A stretch of DNA of 64,000 nt from Echinometra lucunter. Lineage: Eukaryota; Echinodermata; Echinoidea; Camarodonta; Echinometridae. Shown here in pieces: positions 1 through 12,500 of this stretch (the first letter of the stretch is position 1; every line of letters begins with the position of its first letter). The notes beneath the pieces are model-generated. The model was not told the origin of the DNA, made no database searches, and saw only the letters and a list, made by a program, of their open reading frames with translations. Both the position numbers and the translations under genes were made by a program. The DNA lies in the NCBI GenBank assembly GCA_029962745.1, contig CM057159.1:30781592-30845591 (forward strand), read 5' to 3'.

Positions 1-596
1 CCATGACATAATAACCTTTACATAATAAAGACAAGATATGTGAGAGAAAGTATAAAGACAGCATGTAAACTCTATTCAATTTTGAAAAATGAAATAGTTT
101 TAGATGTGTGCTTCCGTAAAAGGAAAGGATAACATACTTTTAGTAGATAGAGTAATATAATTTATTCTGCCAATACATCTTTCTTACTGGGCCATAGAAC
201 CCTAACATATCTCTCAGGATGTCAACTGAGACAGAATTTATGTCTTAGTGTGGCAAGGACTAGCAGATGAAAGTGATTATATATGGAATATAAAAAAAAA
301 TCTTTAAAATATTTCCGTTTTCTTATTCCTATGATAGACTCAACATCAATGCATGGAATGCACTGAAACATTCTATTTATCTCATACAACTCATATACAG
401 GCATATCCTTTACATTAAAGCAAAGAAGAAATATTATGTAATGACTCCTGCATATATATCAGATAAGATCACAACATAAACAATGTGGAAAAAAATGCTG
501 CAGTGACATGACACACACATCCCATTCAAAGTAAACTGACCTGTGGCCTTTGACTGTAAAGGCACATCTAAGTACAAAGTAATATATCTCCATTAA

Positions 597-1004
597 CCCA
601 TTCATGACAGAGGTCCACATTTTATGGTTTGGCCTAATATCTTTTGATGCAAAGCCCTAAAAATCATACCAAATACATGAGCAGAAAGAGTACAAAATTC
701 TACACAAACTGTGCCCATTTTGGTTGCATCAATATTCATTGTTTGATGCTGAAAATTTTTAAAAGGAAAATAAGCATTAAAATCCTTAAATTGGCAATGT
801 GATAGAAAGATTAAAATCACTGTTTTCCCCTGCAAATTGGCAACTCTTTGACTTATCATCATAATTTCTGTCAATTTATATTCATTTCTGATACATGACG
901 TTTTATAAATAAAATGTAGCAATGAAATAAAAATGTTGGTGTTGCCAATTTGAAGAATAAAAACTGATCAAATTAGGCTTTAAATAATTCCTGTCACGAA
1001 TGGG
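597..1004. mobile_element. TTAA-flanked MITE, family 1 (piggyBac-like)
   Basis: Flanked by TTAA on both sides, with terminal inverted repeats CCCATTC(A/G)TGACAG. Two further copies are at 41729 and 48110. The interior has no transposase. The rest of 1-3387, downstream of the LRR gene, holds two further repeats and no gene I can support. Confidence 0.8.
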
Positions 1005-2728
1005 TTAACTAGTTCAAATATGTATTCAAAAGGTGTTCAATGTTTTATATGAAATCCCACTAATATTGACTAAACAAAAAAAATGCACTTGTGATCAAGA
1101 ATAAACAATAAAAAGATTAAGTACAAGGAATGAATATATCAATCTCTAAACAAATTATCAGCAATTGCACTTAAAAAGAAATAGAAGCCAAATTTTCACT
1201 TTCATATGCATTAAATTTCTTTTACTGAACATTGTGAGAGTATGATGCACTAGAATGCACAAAAAAAAAATAACATCAAGAATAGACGCACATGATATGC
1301 AACTGATCCTATGTAAAATCCATATGTAGAATTTTGGGCAAAGGCATTTCTGGAATATTTTCACTTTGGGAGGAAAGAAGCTGTATGATACTAGTCTATG
1401 GTCACACACATGGGTGATCAATTCACAGGTGTATACATGAATAGAAGCATAAAACATGTTTCAAGGGTATTAGTCCTATTATGGTCAACAGGAATACAAT
1501 GGTTTATATACCTCATGACAAGAATCTAGGCCTCTGATTGGTCAGATCTGCAGGAATGAAATTCACTACTGACTGCCAGGCAGTCAGTATTGCAAATACG
1601 ACCGACTGGGCATAGTTCTACTAAAGCATCAAACACAGTGACGCAAGAGATGTGTATGATGTTAGCAATGGATGCATGCAGTTAGACACTCGCACAACTC
1701 TTGCAATTTGTTTCCCTTCAAATAAATATATTTTGACAATCATATTTTGTTGAAATATCCACTTTTGGGGAATCCACACTCAGGATGAGGTATAGAAAAC
1801 AAACAAGAACTGTTTTATTTTTCAGGTCAGCTTTAAAACCATAGCTCCTCAGAGATCTCCACACTGCACTTTGTCCATGGATCCTGAACTCGGGCATAGT
1901 ACAGTTTCAAGATCAATCATGCCCTTGAAATCAGTCAATATCTGTCAATACACATCTACATGGGAACAATGTGAATAATCTGTAACAATCGTTCAACATC
2001 CATCTTAAATTCTGAAATATTACAAAATTGGCTAAGCTGCACATATATTGATCCATTATCTTAAGCACACCTGATTCTGCAGCAGTGAGATCACATATTA
2101 AAGGAAAATAATCTTGCTTGTGTTTTACAAGGTGCACATGATTCAAGTGATTCCAGGATTTTTCACATTTTCCACTTATGCATATTCCTGAACTGTGTGT
2201 ATTATAGGATTTTAATAAAACATTAAGTGCAGTACAGTTAGCTCCCCCCTACCCCACCCCCCAACACATTTATTTTAACTTTTTAAAGTAATTTACTGCT
2301 GCTTACATTAACAAGCCTATGCTGCTTCAGATACATGTTAATTAGAGCATTTGTGGTGAAATGTTGGGCAAAAGATTGAAAGTAAGGCTAGGAAAGTTGT
2401 CATGTACATGTACCATGCTTCAACTTCATGACATATCCATGCTTCTAATTGGCCAACCTGATTTAAGATCTTAAATGATGTCATAGCCAGACACATGGAT
2501 TATCTGAAATAGATGAAATCAGCTTGAGAGTACTAATATTTATGATGATTTGATGTAAAAATATACGGTCTATAAATCTGTAAATATCTTGTAATATTTT
2601 CAAAGTTATACTCCCATGAGTTTAAAAAACATGATTCTGATTGAGGAGTGTAATATTGTATGGGGAAATGTACAACATTTTCAATAACTACAAAAATATT
2701 TGTCAGAATGATAATGCCAAAAGGAGGA

Positions 2729-3010
2729 GGCGAGCTGTCACAGTCAGTAAAGTGTCTGCTTGTCGAACCAAAGAATGTGGGTTCAGATCCTGGAGGGATG
2801 GCTGAAGCCTGCGTTGTGTGTTAACGTGCCCCTCCCCTGTTTCGGAGACGCAGGTTAAGTTTCAGTGCAAACCACTCCGTCCCTCGGATAGGATATTACA
2901 TGGAGGCCCTGTATAGAGGAGAGTCACCACCCCTGCATATTAAGAACCCACTGCAATATTCAAAGAGCAGTATATGAAACCCTGATGTAGAAGTACACCT
3001 GCATATCCTA
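2729..3010 (+). mobile_element. tRNA-derived SINE
   Basis: Contains an A-box-like stretch (CAGTCAGTAAAGTG) and a B box (GGGTTCAGATCC, 2779-2790) at tRNA spacing, then an unrelated body. Abuts the pogo-like MITE. Confidence 0.6.
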
Positions 3011-3014
3011 AATA

Positions 3015-3204
3015 CAGTCAAACCTGCTTTAGCAACCACCTGTATAGAAAGACCACCTGTCTATAAAGACCACAATTTTTGTTTCCCTTGAATTGCTTTT
3101 CCCATTGAAACATGTTCTAAAGAAACCTGTCCATAAAGACCACCTGCTCATAAAGACTGCTTTTCTTGTCTCCCTTGGGTGGTCTTTATATACAGGTTTC
3201 ACTG
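3015..3204. mobile_element. Pogo/Tigger-like MITE
   Basis: TIRs CAGTCAAACCTG and CAGGTTTCACTG, flanked by TA. The interior repeats the phrase 'ataaagaccac' several times. A sister copy is at 63186. CAGT ends with a TA duplication are typical of pogo/Tigger elements; the class is inferred. Confidence 0.7.
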
Positions 3205-3387
3205 TAGTTATAACAGATGAAGATGGACCCAAGGGTCCCAATGATCAAGTTAACTTTTCCCCTCCCAGGTGTAGCTGACACCAAATACTTTATATTATCA
3301 TTAAAGATGGGGACAGTGAGTTTTAAATCGCTATCCTAGAAGATGACTTCAGAAAGACAATTAAAACACAGTCTCTTGCTGATGTGG

Positions 3388-3516
3388 TTACCACATGGTC
3401 CATTTCGTTTGGTCCACCTGACAGAATTCCCCTGTGTCGAGGTTCTTGGCCATGACGAGGTTAGGATCAGCGTTAGGAAGGCGGTGATAAACAGTGACCT
3501 TGTCATTACACACATC
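3388..3516 (-). CDS. LRR gene, terminal coding exon with stop
   Basis: Acceptor TCTCTGTAG precedes 3516; 129 bp ending in TAA at 3390-3388. Encodes a 42-residue non-LRR tail, DVCNDKVTVYHRL... to KWTMW. Phase 0 fits the preceding donor. No clear AATAAA signal was seen just downstream. Confidence 0.8.
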   Translation of the reverse strand, partial: DVCNDKVTVYHRLPNADPNLVMAKNLDTGEFCQVDQTKWTMW

Positions 3517-6500
3517 CTACAGAGAGAAAAACAGCGGGAGAAAGAGAGCAGATGATAAGTGTAACATATTTTGAAAGTTGAAACTACAAATTCTTCTTTT
3601 GGCCTTTCATATCATCAATGGAACAGCACCTGATTACAATAAGTCTCTTGTGCAGCATTACCAACCCGCACCTACACGTACTCTTCGTTCATCCCAATCT
3701 GGCCTTTTACATATTCCACTATCAAAGAAATCCTGGGGGGATCGAGCATTTGCTCATGCCGGACCAGCCCTGTGGAATTCACTCCCACAGGAGCTGAAGA
3801 ATGCAAACCTCTTTAACTTCCTTCAAGGGCAACCTTAAATCCCATTTGTTCAAACTAAGCAGGTACTAGGTTTAGGTTTGAAGACTTTTTTTTTTTTTTT
3901 TAAAGCGCCTTAAGCATTTAATCAAAATGGAAAAGACGCTATATAAATCCTATGTATTATTACTATTATTATTACAATAATATAATTCAAACATGATTTC
4001 TACAAACAGAAGCACAAGAATTGGTTTCTTGAAAGACTTCCTAAGGCTTATTCAGGTATCCAGCAGAAAACCTCAGCAGTAAACCCTAGTATTTTCTTTA
4101 GTGTACACATCTGGTGCAATAAACTACCATGATGAGATGTGCATTGATGCCTAAACTCCAAATAAAAGAGAGTTTTGCCAGAAGCTGTGCAGGCAAACTC
4201 ATGACATCTTACACTGCGTAACTGCAGAATTTGATTGGTCCACACCTTTTTGCTGCCAGGAGATAAAAAGATATGCCTCTTGCCTCTGCGTTTTTTCTTT
4301 TTTGGGAGGTGACAGCCAAGATCTTATTCATTTGCAAAGAAAAAAAAAAAATCACTGGAGTTTACTGCACATGTTTCCCGCATAGGTTTACCGCAGGGTT
4401 TTCCACTTCATTTTGTCTATTCGGAGGCAGAAGGGCGTTAACTCATATCATTTTATACAGTCTTAGTGCCCTTCTGGCTTCCAACAGATTATTATTATGT
4501 GAACACGCCTTTAAATAGTGTGAAAGGTACCTGAAGGTAATTAGTTGCTTGCGTTGTGACCTTAGTGCATCCCGATACGAAGAGTGTCTTGAGATCTGGA
4601 CAGTTGTTAGCAAGAGCAAACACACTCTTATCGGTGATGTTGTGGATTCCAGCAAGGCAGATATCCTCTAGAGGACAGCATCTAGCCAGTTCAACAACAC
4701 CATTATCTGTGACCTGTAGAAATACATCAAGAATACCATTAATGCCAGCTCAAATATGAACAGGGAAACTGTGGGGGTTTTTAGCACATTCTTCAGGTAT
4801 AACGCTGTAAGTAAATGAGTGTGCAACATTTTACGAGCAGTCCTCTGTTGCATCATTGCCATTTATTTTTTACACAAAAATTGTGCTTAAAAACACACTC
4901 CTCATATGTGAGCGAGCCTTTAGTGTGTCTCTACAGCCCAAAGCTAGATAATATACTCCTGACCATCTCATCAAGTCCACAAACTGGACTTCATGACAGA
5001 ATGGTCAATGTCACTAATACTTGTAATAGATCAAAACCATATCAAATGTGAATTCATGACATGACTACTACATAGTTTATGAAAGATGGACTATTCATAG
5101 GTGTCTCATGCATGGTTATATCACTTGTTCCTTATTTCTTCCTCTGCAAGACTCATGATTCTTTAAATTTTTATCCATAAAAGTTAAAATAAATTCATGA
5201 CAAACTTTGAATACAGACCAGGACCCCCATTTCATAAAACTTGTTATCAGTAACAACTGCCACATTTCTGTGACAAATTTGCTCTCAGCCAATCAGATGC
5301 AAGGATTTCAGTAGCTTATAACAGTTACTGCAACTTGTTACTGATAAAAAGTTTTATGAAACGGGGCCCAGATTGATACACTAAACAGAGCTTGTACCTG
5401 ATCGGCTGTTGGACCCACACAGCTCTTGAGTGAAATATTGTGAAGTTGAGGCATGTTGTTTGCTATGGAGAAGAGCAAAGTGTCATCAACACTCTTAATA
5501 CCAGCCATGTAGATCTGCTTCAGGTTCACACATGCTCTACTCATATCAAGTAGAATATCATGGTATAACTAGAGTGGAAAGATAAAACATAGCAATGCTG
5601 AAACAATAAACAAAGCTTTCACCTGATCAGCTGTCGGACCGATGCAGCTTTTGATAGAGATATCCTTAAGATGAGGCATGTTGCTTGAGACGGAGTAGAG
5701 TAAGGTATCATCAACGGATTTAATACCAGACATATGAAGATTCGTCAAGTTCACACACGCTTTGCTCATATCAAGCAGGATATCGTGGTAGAACTGGGAG
5801 GATAAAAAACAAAATAAAACCAAAAAAATAATAAAATGTGCCAAGCTACATCTTTCATTCAAAGTATTATCAGTGTCATTTTATTATAAGTAACTGTATG
5901 AGGTCTGTGGCCTATTCACTAAAATATTTTCCCATTTATCTTTATTCCTTTACCATTTATCTTTATTCCTTTACCCTTGTTTGTAGTTTGTACCCTCATG
6001 TCTAAATTGCTTAAATACGTTTTATGTATTTCAGGTATTTCATGCATATGTTTTATGCTGTTAGTACTTAGTACTATGTTTTGTAATCATGTTTTCCTTA
6101 TTACTGTCCTTGTTCTTATAAAACATGTAACCTGTACTCATTTTGTATATTTCCCTTGTTTTGATATAAGTAAAGGTGATGTTGAAAGAAAACATATAAT
6201 TCCCCCAATCCCTTGGGAAACAGCTACATTTGGTCTAATCCCCTGGCATCTCTAGATGAGGATTTGATAGGTTATTGTATATTTCCCTTGTTTTGATATA
6301 AGTAAAGGTGATGTTGAAAGAAAACATATAATTCCTCCAATCCCTTGGGAAACAGGTACATTTGGTCTAATCCCCTGGCATCTCTAGATGAGGATTTGAT
6401 AGGTTATTGTATCCCTTGTTTTGATATAAGTAAAGGTGATGTTGAAAGAAAACATATAATTCCTCCAATCCCTTGGGAAACAGCTACATTTGGTCTAATC

Positions 6501-9500
6501 CCCTGGCATCTCCAGATTAGGATTCGATGGGTTAAGAAAAATAAGATGGAAAGTTACTACAATGAATCTAAATGGTTTCATGGGCCTAAAGAATGCTTGC
6601 TTTTAAAAAAAAAAAAAGCCCTGTTGTATCTTTGCTTACAATGAATGGAATAACAAAACTAATATATCAAGTTTGAAAACAATTTTCTCTCTCTTTTTTT
6701 TTTTTTTTTTTTTTTTTTTTGCATAAAGAGGAACATACTGGATACTGGATTTCTCTCTCTTTTTTTTTTTTTGCATAAAGAGGAAAATATTGGATATTGA
6801 TAAGCACCTTTTACAGCCACACTAGTACGCATGACATTGCAATAATACCACTGTTTGTTTTGAGCCGTCAAATCATACCTCAGAACATTTATGAATTTTT
6901 TTCTAATATAGGTATCATTTAATTAAACCTTGGTGAAACCATATAATATCCACTCTTGGTTTATTGCTTGAATGTCCAGAAAATGAACTCATTAACTGTT
7001 CATCTTGCTGTGCTAGAACAATCTACCTTGCAAACGGTCCAGAGGAACCTGAAAAACACATCTACAACCAAAATTTTGATTCTAGTTGCAGCTACTAAAA
7101 ATTGTGATAAATTATCATTCATACCCATTTAACCCATAGAAGTACAGAGCTTTTTAGAGGTCTAAATTAATCATCTTCAATCCTCAAATTGGCAACAAAT
7201 ATTATTTTTTCCACTGTTACATAATTTGAAAAAAATAAATATTGATATAACATCAACCAAAATGAATTATGATTGCAAAATTTAAGCTGAAACTGCCAAT
7301 TTGAACACGGAAATGGTGATTATATATTATTACCTGAATGAGGCATTTTGGAGACAAGATATAAGCGCGTATTTTATCTGTCTAATTGATTCACTCAATA
7401 CAAAATACGTCACAATGGTTCAGCCAGGGCTCAGCTGCATGACTAGGGTAATAATATTCATATTCCCCTCCTCCGCGAAATTTGTCATTTTCCTATTGCG
7501 CTTGTGTACTAAATTATCGGTCCATAATATCCATATTCCTCCTTTCTTGTATAAGTGCGCATTTAGCAAAGTGCAAACGCGCAGTATTGTGTACGCGATA
7601 GAGGTTAAAAACAATGGATACGCGAGGTAACCTTTTACGTCACAATCGCTTAGCCAGGATTACATACCTGCCTGAATAAGCTGAAATCAGAGGGACGGAC
7701 AGGCAATTAGCAGACATGTTTGTCATTGCTACAAAATGATAGGCTTGAATTATGCATCATCCTATAGCTGTAGGTAATAATAATTATATTGACTGGCTCT
7801 ACTTTCGGGGAATATCGAAAATGTTGCCCTTAAAAGATCCATATTGCCCTCGTCTTCGACTCGGGACAATATGATTCATTTTGCGGGCAACATTTTCGAT
7901 ATTCCCCTCAAGGCCAGTCAATATAATATAAATATTCACTGCGTTGCCAATTTAAAGAGTTTAATGATTACTTACATTTAAACTCCTTTACCCTTGTTTA
8001 TAGTTTGTACCCTCATCATGTCTCAATTGCTTAAATATGTTTTATGTATTTCATGTATTTTATGTATATGTTTTTATGCTGTTAGTACTATGTTTTGTAA
8101 TCATGTTCTCCTTTTTACAGTCCTTGTTCTTACAAAACAAGTAACCTGTACTCATTTTGTATATTTTCCTTGTTTTGATAAAAGTAAAGGTGATGTTAAA
8201 AGAAAACATATAATTCCGCCAATCCCTTGGGAAACAGCTACATTTGGTCTAATCCCCAGGCATCTCCAGATTTGGATTTGATAGGTTAAGAAAAATAAGA
8301 TGGAAAGTTACTACAATGAATCTAAATGGCTTCATGGGCCTAAAGAATGCTTGCTTTTTAAAAAAAAAAAAAAGCCTTGTTGTATCTTTGCTTACAATGA
8401 ATGGAATAACAAAACTAATATATCAAGTTTGAAAACAATTTTCTCTCTCTTTTTTTTTTTTTTTTTGCATAAAGAGGAACATACTGGATACTGGATTTTT
8501 CTCTCTTTTTTTTTTGCATAAAGAGGAAAATACTGGATTCTGATAAGCACCTTTTACAGCCACACTAGTACGCATGACATTGCAATAATACCACTGTTTG
8601 TTTTGAGCCGTCAAATCATACCTCAGAACATTTATGAATTTTTTTTCTAATATAGGTATCATTTAATTAAACCTTGGTGAAACCATATAATATCCACTCT
8701 TGGTTTCTTGCTTGAATGTCCAGAAAATGAACTCATTAACTGTTCATCTTGCTGTGCTAGAAGAATCTACCTTGCAAACGGTCCAGAGGAACCTGAAAAA
8801 CACATCTACAAACAAAATTTTGATTCTAGTTGCAGCTACTAAAAATTGTGATAAATTATCATTCATACCCCATTTAACCCATAGAAGTACAGAGCTTCTT
8901 AGAGGTTTAAATGAATCATCTTCAATCCTCAAATAGGCAACAAATATTATTTTTTCCACTCCTACATAATTTGAAAAAAATAAATATAGATATAACATGA
9001 ACCAAAATGAGTTATGATTGCAAAATTTAAGCTGAAACTGCCAATTTGAACACGGAAATGGTGATTATATAATATTCACTGCATTGCCAATTTAAAGAGT
9101 TTAATGATTAGTTACATTTAAACTGCTATAATTCGAAAATGCAACAACATACTGCATTGGGAATGGACTCAAATTTTTCAGTGAATTTTTCTCTTTCTGC
9201 TCATGTATAGTGTGTAATGCCCAGCATTCTGCATCAGCAGATACTGCCAAAGCGTCTCCTAAAGGAGACTCTGTACCTCTATGGGTTAAAAGTAAACTGG
9301 AATAACCTACTCAACTCCGTAAAGTCAATTCTCAACAAAGAAAAAGTTAAAAGCAGCAATCCAAACAACTTTTTTGAACAAAATAAGTAAGTAATACATG
9401 TCTCTCTGCATTATGAACATAAGCGCACCCTACCCTGCCCCCTGTCAGGGGTGTTGGGCAGTGTTCATGAGGTAAAGAGTCAACATCTGAGTACTTACAT

Positions 9501-12500
9501 CTTTACATCCGCTCAGCCTAAGTAGTGTCAGATTGCCGGAACGCTCATGATCTCTGAACAGCATCCTTAGTGGTTCGCCAGTCAGTTTCATGCAGAAAGC
9601 TAGAGAGATCTCCTCCAAAGCTTTACAATGCTTAACGATAATCCTCAGCATATCGTCCGTCATGATCTGGTGGCAGCCGGTCATATCCAAGCAGAGCAGC
9701 TGAGGGCCAACAGCCTGAAATACCTGTTATGTACAGAGGACATCTCGCTTACTAAAAACTCAGATTTACATATAGACAATGTGAAGCACGATCACTGATT
9801 TCAAAGAACAAGGTTATTCAAGGTATGTCCTGATAGTCAAAGACCAATTTTATAATGATTTCTGCAAGCCATGGAAAAGAAGCTGCTCTGCTTGGGTATG
9901 ACAGGCTGCCATCAGATCATTATGGACAATATGCTGATGATTATTGTTAAGCATTTTCAATTTCAATTTCAATTTCAGTTGGAATTCTTCTATACAATAC
10001 AATACAATACAATTAGTTCATTTATATAGCGCTCTTACACAGTCATGACTGGTTTCACAGCAATTTACAAAGTTCAGATACAGATTGACATTGAAAAGAA
10101 CAATTCTAAGATTCTTCTTAAAAACGTCTAGGGAGGGGGTCATGCGGGTAAATCCTCTTCCCCCATCTATTTCTCTCTTTCTGTTTACATTCATTGTGAT
10201 TAAAGTCCAAGTAAACATCAATATTACAATCATTTGGAGCTTTAAAAATCTACAATATCACAATAACTACAAACCTTGACAGCATGATCTTCTGTGATGG
10301 AGTTGATCCCACACAGTCTAAGTGTCTCCAGCTTTGGTAACCGGGACACCGCTGCGTGGATGTCTCCGCCCTCCAGCTGCAGGCCTGACAGGACAAGGTT
10401 CTTAAGACTTACAGGGAGCTCGGTGAGGAAGTCTTTGCTGGAGTTCTCCTGGAGCTTGTAACAGAAGGAGACGTCAAGGAGCTGGAGCTTGGTGCATTCT
10501 TTACACAGCTGTATGAAGCAAAAAAGAAAATATGACAATTATTCTGATGTACTTAGAGCCAAGGAGCTGGAGCTTGGTGCATTCTTTACACAGCTGTATG
10601 AAGCAAAAAAGAAAATATGACAATTATTCTGATGTACTTAGAGCCTTAGAGGTATATAAAGATTATCATCAACATGAGTATTAGTTCATAAACAATGCAG
10701 CCATATCTTGCTATGTGCCAAGGTTAACAGCTGCAATTTACATGTACAATCAGAATAAAAGACACAACTTTTCTGTACCTTCTAAATCAAAGAACATAGG
10801 GTATGCATCAAGGCCTTTGGTAAACAGAGGTACTTATTGTAAAGCCTCCTTTGTAATTCATTTACACATACCAGTAATTGTTTCTATTTACACACCAAAA
10901 CATTTTTAATTTGCCATCAATTGCCTTGTCATATGAAGCCTACTGTACTTACCGCCATCAATCCTGCACTGCTTATTCTATTACAGCCATGTAATACAAT
11001 CCTGTCAGATGAAAACAGTTCAGAATGTTTGTGATTTCTATTTATTACACGTACCTCGTAAACTAAATTCATGCATATTTTATTTGTAGCAGTAGTACTT
11101 CATTTGGCAAAGAAAATACATAACAATTTAAAATGTTATCAAAATTATTAAACACACATATGATTTTTTTTAAAATATACTAAGGAGAATGCCTGAAATA
11201 ACTGTCTTGATAAGAAAACATCACATGTATGAATGTGAAGTCAGTCACAACAAATCACCAACGATGAATTTATGATGGATCATGACAACATATCAAATGG
11301 ATTTTATCCAAGCACCAAATATTTTAGAAGTCTGGATAATTTTGAATTCTCCAATAAAATCATAAGTTACAGATAACCAAACAATTATTTTTTCTCACCC
11401 TTTTAAATTTTTGCAGTGCTGTGATAATACAACCAGATCACTATCCTCTATTGTATGGATGCTGCTAAGATCTAAATGCTCCTGGATAAAAAAGGAACCA
11501 TTTGGAAATAATATATAAATGTGACTTATAGCTCCAAATCCCAGTAGATTTGTGGAGTGTTCAAGGTGCATGTAGAAATTAATTAAGAATTGAACAGAAA
11601 TATTTTTATAGGATTTTTGAAGGTGTCAGAGGTTATACACTTTTTAATGTCTTCAGAAAGGCTATTCCACAATTTAAGACAAGCATGTGAAAATGATCTA
11701 TCCCCCAAGTGTTTGCAACTTTAAGGATCACAAGAGAACTGAAAGTGGATGAGTGTAAAGATTGCACCATGTGGAATTTTTAATCATGGAAAAGAAATAA
11801 TGTATCATTCCTTTCAGTGAAAATCACCATTTTCCATCATTTCTTCACAAATCACGATGGGTGATTTCAAGTTTGGTGTTAATCTTTTGGTGTTAGTGTT
11901 AGGCTGATTTTTACATCAACATCGCTCAAAATTAAAGATAAAACTGGTCTTGGGACAACTGTCACTTGGAGTTGAGCTGTCAGTAATATCATTTGGACCA
12001 CTTTTGTAAACTCAGATTAGGTATTGGGGCTATGGAAAGCAATCTAAATTGTGCTTCTAACACCAACACCAGCACCAAAACCAAACTTGAAATCACCCAA
12101 TGTCCTCTCTTCATCTCTGCACATAAATATGAAAGCATTTAGAAGAAAAAATGACACATATTTGGACTTGGAAACTATGTCTGGAATTGGAAAGACAGAA
12201 ATGTCTACAAAATATTGTGGCATAGAGCCCCTCCCCAGTCCTTAAAAAACCACAATGGTTTTAACACTAACAGACACTAAATTCCAACACAATTTAAAAT
12301 CTCTGAGTCAATCAATATAGTGTACTTACAATGTAAACATATATTACCATTTGAAGGGGAAGCTTACATTTTGATTTCATAGCACAGTTTGAATCTTAGT
12401 GATTTCAAAACGATGAGCCATTATAACATATTCATGTAGTGAAATAAAATGATGTACAAATTTGATGTTTTCACAATTTATCAAAGAACTGATTATCCCT

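Noticed and set aside
1..3387. Minus-strand frames of 60-106 residues downstream of the LRR gene
   Set aside because: They have no family resemblance and no coherent splice sites, and several lie within repeats.
9445..9498. Continuing LRR exon 7 past its donor (VSTQMLTLYL...)
   Set aside because: The GTAAGT donor at 9498 joins in phase to LRR-like exons, while the read-through loses the repeat pattern and soon stops.
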